From Henricia sp. BOLD:AAB3569 (taxonomy: Eukaryota; Echinodermata; Asteroidea; Spinulosida; Echinasteridae), in assembly GCA_037783545.1 (NCBI GenBank), contig JBBELK010000629.1, positions 1 through 64,000 on the forward strand: a DNA stretch of 64,000 bases, written 5' to 3'. A program made the position numbers and the translations under genes. This document shows positions 50,825 through 61,500 of this stretch, piece after piece. A model generated the notes under the pieces. It searched no databases. It was not told the DNA's origin and saw only the letters and a program-made list of their open reading frames with translations. Numbering within the stretch: the stretch's first letter is position 1; every line of letters begins with the position of its first letter.

Positions 50825-51401
50825 GTACACACCTCTTTGGGGTACTCCTGAGTTGTGCGCATGCTCAGTCATTCGGACTGTCGTTAACGCACCGCAGTTT
50901 GGCTCGGCAATTTGGTCAAAGTGTGGTCCAAACGTCGGCAAATTTGGAGGTCGAAAAATGTTCCGACGAACTTTAAATTTTGCATGCCCTAAACTCTCTA
51001 TATTGCGCACTTGTCATAACAAATTGACAGACTTTCGCCGGGAAATGGCAGAGAAATTTCAAAGTTTAGAAAAAAACTGGGTTGAGGCTTCCTGACTGCT
51101 CTCACGCAAACCGTGGCTGTCTGTACACACCTCTTTGGGGTACTCCTGAGTTGTGCGCATGCTCAGTCATTCGGACTGTCGTTAACGCACCGCAGTTTGG
51201 CTCGGCAATTTGGTCAAAGTGTGGTCCAAACGTCGGCAAATTTGGAGGTCGAAAAATGTTCCGACGAACTTCAGATTTTGCATGCCCTAAACTCTCTATA
51301 TTGCGCACTTGTCATAAAAAATTGACAGACTTTCGCCGGGAAATGGCAGAGAAATTTCAAAGTTTAGAAAAAAACTGGGTTGAGGCTTCCTGACTGCTCT
51401 C

Positions 51402-52595
51402 ATGCAAACCGTGGCTGTCTGTACACACCTCTTTGGGGTACTCCTGAGTTGTGCGCATGCTCAGTCATTCGGACTGTCGTTAACGCACCGCAGTTTGGCT
51501 CGGCAATTTGGTCAAAGTGTGGTCCAAACGTCGGCAAATTTGGAGGTCGAAAAATGTTCCGACGAACTTCAAATTTTGCATGACCTAAACTCTCTATATT
51601 GCGCACTTGTCATAAAAAATTGACAGACTTTCGCCGGGAAATGGCAGAGAAATTTCAAAGTTTAGAAAAAACTGGGTTGAGGCTTCCTGACTGCTCTCAC
51701 GCAAACCGTGGCTGTCTGTACACACCTCTTTGGGGTACTCCTGAGTTGTGCGCATGCTCAGTCATTCGGACTGTCGTTAACGCACCGCAGTTTGGCTCGG
51801 CAATTTAGTCAAAGTGTGGTCCAAACGTCGGCAAATTTGGAGGTCGAAAAATGTTCCGACGAACTTCAGATTTTGCATGCCCTAAACTCTCTATATTGCG
51901 CACTTGTCATAAAAAATTGACAGACTTTCGCCGGGAAATGGCAGAAAAATTTCTAAGTTTAGAAAAAACTGGGTTGAGGCTTCCTGACTGCTCTCATGCA
52001 AACCGTGGCTGTCTGTACACACCTCTTTGGGGTACTCCTGAGTTGTGCGCATGCTCAGTCATTCGGACTGTCGTTAACGCACCGCAGTTTGGCTCGGCAA
52101 TTTGGTCAAAGTGTGGTCCAAACGTCGGCAAATTTGGAGGTCGAAAAATGTTCCGACGAACTTCAAATTTTGCATGACCTAAACTCTCTATATTGCGCAC
52201 TTGTCATAAAAAATTGACAGACTTTCGCCGGGAAATGGCAGAGAAATTTCAAAGTTTAGAAAAAACTGGGTTGAGGCTTCCTGACTGCTCTCACGCAAAC
52301 CGTGGCTGTCTGTACACACCTCTTTGGGGTACTCCTGAGTTGTGCGCATGCTCAGTCATTCGGACTGTCGTTAACGCACCGCAGTTTGGCTCGGCAATTT
52401 AGTCAAAGTGTGGTCCAAACGTCGGCAAATTTGGAGGTCGAAAAATGTTCCGACGAACTTCAGATTTTGCATGCCCTAAACTCTCTATATTGCGCACTTG
52501 TCATAAAAAATTGACAGACTTTCGCCGGGAAATGGCAAAGAAATTTCAAAGTTTAGAAAAAACTGGGTTGAGGCTTCCTGACTGCTCTCACGCAA
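51402..52595. repeat. Tandem dimer duplication, period 594 bp
   Basis: A unit with CTCATGCAA and GCATGACC is followed by a unit with CAATTTAGTC and TTCAGATTTTG, and the pair is repeated. The first copy differs by GGCAGAAAAATTTCTAAG near 51940 and the second by GGCAAAGAAA near 52535. Alternation of GCATGACC units with TTCAGATTTTG units recurs loosely through 55.2-57.3 kb, suggesting an emerging dimeric or trimeric higher-order unit in this part of the array. Confidence 0.8.
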
Positions 52596-55500
52596 ACCGT
52601 GGCTGTCTGTACACACCTCTTTGGGGTACTCCTGAGTTGTGCGCATGCTCAGTCATTCGGACTGTCGTTAACGCACCGCAGTTTGGCTCGGCAATTTGGT
52701 CAAAGTGTGGTCCAAACGTCGGCAAATTTGGAGGTCGAAAAATGTTCCGACGAACTTCAGATTTTGCATGCCCTAAACTCTCTATATTGCGCACTTGTCA
52801 TAAAAAATTGACAGACTTTCGCCGGGAAATGGCAGAGAAATTTCAAAGTTTAGAAAAAACTGGGTTGAGGCTTTCTGACTGCTCTCACGCAAACCGTGGC
52901 TGTCTGTACACACCTCTTTGGGGTACTCCTGAGTTGTGCGCATGCTCAGTCATTCGGACTGTCGTTAACGCACCGCAGTTTGGCTCGGCAATTTGGTCAA
53001 AGTGTGGTCCAAACGTCGGCAAATTTGGAGGTCGAAAAATGTTCCGACGAACTTCAAATTTTGCATGCCCTAAACTCTCTATATTGCGCACTTGTCATAA
53101 AAAAATTGACAGACTTTCGCCGGGAAATGGCAGAGAAATTTCAAAGTTTAGAAAAAACTGGGTTGAGGCTTCCTGACTGCTCTCACGCAAACCGTGGCTG
53201 TCTGTACACACCTCTTTGGGGTACTCCTGAGTTGTGCGCATGCTCAGTCATTCGGACTGTCGTTAACGCACCGCAGTTTGGCTCGGCAATTTGGTCAAAG
53301 TGTGGTCCAAACGTCGGCAAATTTGGAGGTCGAAAAATGTTCCGACGAACTTCAAATTTTGCATGCCCTAAACTCTCTATATTGCGCACTTGTCATAAAA
53401 AATTGACAGACTTTCGCCGGAAAATGGCAGAGAAATTTCAAAGTTTAGAAAAAACTGGGTTGAGGCTTCCTGACTGCTCTCACGCAAACCGTGGCTGTCT
53501 GTACACACCTCTTTGGGGTACTCCTGAGTTGTGCGCATGCTCAGTCATTCGGACTGTCGTTAACGCACCGCAGTTTGGCTCGGCAATTTGGTCAAAGTGT
53601 GGTCCAAACGTCGGAAAATTTGGAGGTCGAAAAATGTTCCGACGAACTTCAAATTTTGCATGCCCTAAACTCTCTATATTGCGCACTTGTCATAAAAAAT
53701 TGACAGACTTTCGCCGGGAAATGGCAGAGAAATTTCAAAGTTGAGAAAAAACTGGGTTGAGGCTTCCTGACTGCTCTCACGCAAACCGTGGCTGTCTGTA
53801 CACACCTCTTTGGGGTACTCCTGAGTTGTGCGCATGCTCAGTCATTCGGACTGTCGTTAACGCACCGCAGTTTGGCTCGGCAATTTGGTCAAAGTGTGGT
53901 CCAAACGTCGGCAAATTTGGAGGTCTAAAAATGTTCCGACGAACTTCAAATTTTGCATGCCCTAAACTCTCTATATTGCGCACTTGTCATAAAAAATTGA
54001 CAGACTTTCGCCGGGAAATGGCAGAGAAATTTCAAAGTTTAGAAAAAACTGTGTTGAGGCTTCCTGACTGCTCTCACGCAAACCGTGGCTGTCTGTACAC
54101 ACCTCTTTGGGGTACTCCTGAGTTGTGCGCATGCTCAGTCTTTCGGACTGTCGTTAACGCACCGCAGTTTGGCTCGGCAATTTGGTCAAAGTGTGGTCCA
54201 AACGTCGGCAAATTTGGAGGTCGAAAAATGTTCCGAAGAACTTCAAATTTTGCATGCCCTAAACTCTCTATATTGCGCACTTGTCATAAAAAATTGACAG
54301 ACTTTCGCCGGGAAATGGCAGAGAAATTTCAAAGTTTAGAAAAAACTGGGTTGAGGCTTCCTGACTGCTCTCACGCAAACCGTGGCTGTCTGTACACACC
54401 TCTTTGGGGTACTCCTGAGTTGTGCGCATGCTCAGTCATTCGGACTGTCGTAAACGCACCGCAGTTTGGCTCGGCAATTTGGTCAAAGTGTGGTCCAAAC
54501 GTCGGCAAATTTGGAGGTCGAAAAATGTTCCGACGAACTTCAAATTTTGCATGCCCTAAACTCTCTATATTGCGCACTTGTCATAAAAAATTGACAAACT
54601 TTCGCCGGGAAATGGCAGAGAAATTTCAAAGTTTAGAAAAAACTGGGTTGAGGCTTCCTGACTGCTCTCACGCAAACCGTGGCTGTCTGTACACACCTCT
54701 TTGGGGTACTCCTGAGTTGTGCGCATGCTCAGTCATTCGGACTGTCGTTAACGCACCGCAGTTTGGCTCGGCAATTTGGTCAAAGTGTGGTCCAAACGTC
54801 GGCAAATTTGGAGGTCGAAAAATGTTCCGACGAACTTCAGATTTTGCATGCCCTAAACTCTCTATATTGCGCACTTGTCATAAAAAATTGACAGACTTTC
54901 GCCGGGAAATGGCAGAGAAATTTCAAAGTTTAGAAAAAACTGGGTTGAGGCTTCCTGACTGCTCTCATGCAAACCGTGGCTGTCTGTACACACCTCTTTG
55001 GGGTACTCCTGAGTTGTGCGCATGCTCAGTCATTCGGACTGTCGTTAACGCACCGCAGTTTGGCTCGGCAATTTGGTCAAAGTGTGGTCCAAACGTCGGC
55101 AAATTTGGAGGTCGAAAAATGTTCCGACGAACTTCAGATTTTGCATGCCCTAAACTCTCTATATTGCGCACTTGTCATAAAAAATTGACAGACTTTCGCC
55201 GGGAAATGGCAGAGAAATTTCAAAGTTTAGAAAAAACTGGGTTGAGGCTTCCTGACTGCTCTCATGCAAACCGTGGCTGTCTGTACACACCTCTTTGGGG
55301 TACTCCTGAGTTGTGCGCATGCTCAGTCATTCGGACTGTCGTTAACGCACCGCAGTTTGGCTCGGCAATTTGGTCAAAGTGTGGTCCAAACGTCGGCAAA
55401 TTTGGAGGTCGAAAAATGTTCCGACGAACTTCAAATTTTGCATGACCTAAACTCTCTATATTGCGCACTTGTCATAAAAAATTGACAGACTTTCGCCGGG

Positions 55501-58500
55501 AAATGGCAGAGAAATTTCAAAGTTTAGAAAAAACTGGGTTGAGGCTTCCTGACTGCTCTCACGCAAACCGTGGCTGTCTGTACACACCTCTTTGGGGTAC
55601 TCCTGAGTTGTGCGCATGCTCAGTCATTCGGACTGTCGTTAACGCACCGCAGTTTGGCTCGGCAATTTGGTCAAAGTGTGGTCCAAACGTCGGCAAATTT
55701 GGAGGTCGAAAAATGTTCCGACGAACTTCAGATTTTGCATGCCCTAAACTCTCTATATTGCGCACTTGTCATAAAAAATTGACAGACTTTCGCCGGGAAA
55801 TGGCAGAGAAATTTCAAAGTTTAGAAAAAACTGGGTTGAGGCTTCCTGACTGCTCTCATGCAAACCGTGGCTGTCTGTACACACCTCTTTGGGGTACTCC
55901 TGAGTTGTGCGCATGCTCAGTCATTCGGACTGTCGTTAACGCACCGCAGTTTGGCTCGGCAATTTGGTCAAAGTGTGGTCCAAACGTCGGCAAATTTGGA
56001 GGTCGAAAAATGTTCCGACGAACTTCAAATTTTGCATGCCCTAAACTCTCTATATTGCGCACTTGTCATAAAAAATTGACAGACTTTCGCCGGGAAATGG
56101 CAGAGAAATTTCAAAGTTTAGAAAAAACTGGGTTGAGGCTTCCTGACTGCTCTCATGCAAACCGTGGCTGTCTGTACACACCTCTTTGGGGTACTCCTGA
56201 GTTGTGCGCATGCTCAGTCATTCGGACTGTCGTTAACGCACCGCAGTTTGGCTCGGCAATTTGGTCAAAGTGTGGTCCAAACGTCGGCAAATTTGGAGGT
56301 CGAAAAATGTTCCGACGAACTTCAAATTTTGCATGACCTAAACTCTCTATATTGCGCACTTGTCATAAAAAATTGACAGACTTTCGCCGGGAAATGGCAG
56401 AGAAATTTCAAAGTTTAGAAAAAACTGGGTTGAGGCTTCCTGACTGCTCTCACGCAAACCGTGGCTGTCTGTACACACCTCTTTGGGGTACTCCTGAGTT
56501 GTGCGCATGCTCAGTCATTCGGACTGTCGTTAACGCACCGCAGTTTGGCTCGGCAATTTGGTCAAAGTGTGGTCCAAACGTCGGCAAATTTGGAGGTCGA
56601 AAAATGTTCCGACGAACTTCAGATTTTGCATGCCCTAAACTCTCTATATTGCGCACTTGTCATAAAAAATTGACAGACTTTCGCCGGGAAATGGCAGAGA
56701 AATTTCAAAGTTTAGAAAAAACTGGGTTGAGGCTTCCTGACTGCTCTCATGCAAACCGTGGCTGTCTGTACACACCTCTTTGGGGTACTCCTGAGTTGTG
56801 CGCATGCTCAGTCATTCGGACTGTCGTTAACGCACCGCAGTTTGGCTCGGCAATTTGGTCAAAGTGTGGTCCAAACGTCGGCAAATTTGGAGGTCGAAAA
56901 ATGTTCCGACGAACTTCAAATTTTGCATGACCTAAACTCTCTATATTGCGCACTTGTCATAAAAAATTGACAGACTTTCGCCAGGAAATGGCAGAGAAAT
57001 TTCAAAGTTTAGAAAAAACTGGGTTGAGGCTTCCTGACTGCTCTCACGCAAACCGTGGCTGTCTGTACACACCTCTTTGGGGTACTCCTGAGTTGTGCGC
57101 ATGCTCAGTCATTCGGACTGTCGTTAACGCACCGCAGTTTGGCTCGGCAATTTAGTCAAAGTGTGGTCCAAACGTCGGCAAATTTGGAGGTCGAAAAATG
57201 TTCCGACGAACTTCAAATTTTGCATGCCCTAAACTCTCTATATTGCGCACTTGTCATAAAAAATTGACAGACTTTCGCCGGGAAATGGCAGAGAAATTTC
57301 AAAGTTTAGAAAAAACTGGGTTGAGGCTTCCTGACTGCTCTCACGCAAACCGTGGCTGTCTGTACACACCTCTTTGGGGTACTCCTGAGTTGTGCGCATG
57401 CTCAGTCATTCGGACTGTCGTTAACGCACCGCAGTTTGGCTCGGCAATTTGGTCAAAGTGTGGTCCAAACGTCGGCAAATTTGGAGGTCGAAAAATGTTC
57501 CGACGAACTTCAGATTTTGCATGCCCTAAACTCTCTATATTGCGCACTTGTCATAAAAAATTGACAGACTTTCGCCGGGAAATGGCAGAGAAATTTCAAA
57601 GTTTAGAAAAAACTGGGTTGAGGCTTCCTGACTGCTCTCACGCAAACCGTGGCTGTCTGTACACACCTCTTTGGGGTACTCCTGAGTTGTGCGCATGCTC
57701 AGTCATTCGGACTGTCGTTAACGCACCGCAGTTTGGCTCGGCAATTTGGTCAAAGTGTGGTCCAAACGTCGGCAAATTTGGAGGTCGAAAAATGTTCCGA
57801 CGAACTTCAAATTTTGCATGCCCTAAACTCTCTATATTGCGCACTTGTCATAAAAAATTGACAGACTTTCGCCGGGAAATGGCAGAGAAATTTCAAAGTT
57901 TAGAAAAAACTGGGTTGAGGCTTCCTGACTGCTCTCACGCAAACCGTGGCTGTCTGTACACACCTCTTTGGGGTACTCCTGAGTTGTGCGCATGCTCAGT
58001 CATTCGGACTGTCGTTAACGCACCGCAGTTTGGCTCGGCAATTTGGTCAAAGTGTGGTCCAAACGTCGGCAAATTTGGAGGTCGAAAAATGTTCCGACGA
58101 ACTTCAGATTTTGCATGCCCTAAACTCTCTATATTGCGCACTTGTCATAAAAAATTGACAGACTTTCGCCGGGAAATGGCAGAGAAATTTCAAAGTTTAG
58201 AAAAAACTGGGTTGAGGCTTCCTGACTGCTCTCATGCAAACCGTGGCTGTCTGTACACACCTCTTTGGGGTACTCCTGAGTTGTGCGCATGCTCAGTTTG
58301 GCTCGGCAATTTGGTCAAAGTGTGGTCCAAACGTCGGCAAATTTGGAGGTCGAAAAATGTTCCGACGAACTTCAAATTTTGCATGACCTAAACTCTCTAT
58401 ATTGCGCACTTGTCATAAAAAATTGACAGACTTTCGCCGGGAAATGGCACAGAAATTTCAAAGTTTAGAAAAAACTGGGTTGAGGCTTCCTGACTGCTCT

Positions 58501-61500
58501 CACGCAAACCGTGGCTGTCTGTACACACCTCTTTGGGGTACTCCTGAGTTGTGCGCATGCTCAGTCATTCGGACTGTCGTTAACGCACCGCAGTTTGGCT
58601 CGGCAATTTGGTCAAAGTGTGGTCCAAACGTCGGAAAATTTGGAGGTCGAAAAATGTTCCGACGAACTTCAGATTTTGCATGCCCTAAAATCTCTATATT
58701 GCGCACTTGTCATAAAAAATTGACAGACTTTCGCCGGGAAATGGCAGAGAAATTTCAAAGTTTAGAAAAAACTGGGTTGAGGCTTCCTGACTGCTCTCAT
58801 GCAAACCGTGGCTGTCTGTACACACCTCTTTGGGGTACTCCTGAGTTGTGCGCATGCTCAGTCATTCGGACTGTCGTTAACGCACCGCAGTTTGGCTCGG
58901 CAATTTGGTCAAAGTGTGGTCCAAACGTCGGCAAATTTGGAGGTCGAAAAATGTTCCGACGAACTTCAGATTTTGCATGCCCTAAACTCTCTATATTGCG
59001 CACTTGTCATAAAAAATTGACAGACTTTCGCCGGGAAATGGCAGAGAAATTTCAAAGTTTAGAAAAAACTGGGTTGAGGCTTCCTGACTGCTCTCATGCA
59101 AACCGTGGCTGTCTGTACACACCTCTTTGGGGTACTCCTGAGTTGTGCGCATGCTCAGTCATTCGGACTGTCGTTAACGCACCGCAGTTTGGCTCGGCAA
59201 TTTGGTCAAAGTGTGGTCCAAACGTCGGCAAATTTGGAGGTCGAAAAATGTTCCGACGAACTTCAAATTTTGCATGACCTAAACTCTCTATATTGCGCAC
59301 TTGTCATAAAAAATTGACAGACTTTCGCCGGGAAATGGCAAAGAAATTTCAAAGTTTAGAAAAAACTGGGTTGAGGCTTCCTGACTGCTCTCACGCAAAC
59401 CGTGGCTGTCTGTACACACCTCTTTGGGGTACTCCTGAGTTGTGCGCATGCTCAGTCATTCGGACTGTCGTTAACGCACCGCAGTTTGGCTCGGCAATTT
59501 GGTCAAAGTGTGGTCCAAACGTCGGCAAATTTGGAGGTCGAAAAATGTTCCGACGAACTTCAGATTTTGCATGCCCTAAACTCTCTATATTGCGCACTTG
59601 TCATAAAAAATTGACAGACTTTCGCCGGGAAATGGCAGAGAAATTTCAAAGTTTAGAAAAAACTGGGTTGAGGCTTTCTGACTGCTCTCACGCAAACCGT
59701 GGCTGTCTGTACACACCTCTTTGGGGTACTCCTGAGTTGTGCGCATGCTCAGTCATTCGGACTGTCGTTAACGCACCGCAGTTTGGCTCGGCAATTTGGT
59801 CAAAGTGTGGTCCAAACGTCGGCAAATTTGGAGGTCGAAAAATGTTCCGACGAACTTCAAATTTTGCATGCCCTAAACTCTCTATATTGCGCACTTGTCA
59901 TAAAAAAATTGACAGACTTTCGCCGGGAAATGGCAGAGAAATTTCAAAGTTTAGAAAAAACTGGGTTGAGGCTTCCTGACTGCTCTCACGCAAACCGTGG
60001 CTGTCTGTACACACCTCTTTGGGGTACTCCTGAGTTGTGCGCATGCTCAGTCATTCGGACTGTCGTTAACGCACCGCAGTTTGGCTCGGCAATTTGGTCA
60101 AAGTGTGGTCCAAACGTCGGCAAATTTGGAGGTCGAAAAATGTTCCGACGAACTTCAAATTTTGCATGCCCTAAACTCTCTATATTGCGCACTTGTCATA
60201 AAAAATTGACAGACTTTCGCCGGAAAATGGCAGAGAAATTTCAAAGTTTAGAAAAAACTGGGTTGAGGCTTCCTGACTGCTCTCACGCAAACCGTGGCTG
60301 TCTGTACACACCTCTTTGGGGTACTCCTGAGTTGTGCGCATGCTCAGTCATTCGGACTGTCGTTAACGCACCGCAGTTTGGCTCGGCAATTTGGTCAAAG
60401 TGTGGTCCAAACGTCGGAAAATTTGGAGGTCGAAAAATGTTCCGACGAACTTCAAATTTTGCATGCCCTAAACTCTCTATATTGCGCACTTGTCATAAAA
60501 AATTGACAGACTTTCGCCGGGAAATGGCAGAGAAATTTCAAAGTTGAGAAAAAACTGGGTTGAGGCTTCCTGACTGCTCTCACGCAAACCGTGGCTGTCT
60601 GTACACACCTCTTTGGGGTACTCCTGAGTTGTGCGCATGCTCAGTCATTCGGACTGTCGTTAACGCACCGCAGTTTGGCTCGGCAATTTGGTCAAAGTGT
60701 GGTCCAAACGTCGGCAAATTTGGAGGTCTAAAAATGTTCCGACGAACTTCAAATTTTGCATGCCCTAAACTCTCTATATTGCGCACTTGTCATAAAAAAT
60801 TGACAGACTTTCGCCGGGAAATGGCAGAGAAATTTCAAAGTTTAGAAAAAACTGTGTTGAGGCTTCCTGACTGCTCTCACGCAAACCGTGGCTGTCTGTA
60901 CACACCTCTTTGGGGTACTCCTGAGTTGTGCGCATGCTCAGTCTTTCGGACTGTCGTTAACGCACCGCAGTTTGGCTCGGCAATTTGGTCAAAGTGTGGT
61001 CCAAACGTCGGCAAATTTGGAGGTCGAAAAATGTTCCGAAGAACTTCAAATTTTGCATGCCCTAAACTCTCTATATTGCGCACTTGTCATAAAAAATTGA
61101 CAGACTTTCGCCGGGAAATGGCAGAGAAATTTCAAAGTTTAGAAAAAACTGGGTTGAGGCTTCCTGACTGCTCTCACGCAAACCGTGGCTGTCTGTACAC
61201 ACCTCTTTGGGGTACTCCTGAGTTGTGCGCATGCTCAGTCATTCGGACTGTCGTAAACGCACCGCAGTTTGGCTCGGCAATTTGGTCAAAGTGTGGTCCA
61301 AACGTCGGCAAATTTGGAGGTCGAAAAATGTTCCGACGAACTTCAAATTTTGCATGCCCTAAACTCTCTATATTGCGCACTTGTCATAAAAAATTGACAA
61401 ACTTTCGCCGGGAAATGGCAGAGAAATTTCAAAGTTTAGAAAAAACTGGGTTGAGGCTTCCTGACTGCTCTCACGCAAACCGTGGCTGTCTGTACACACC

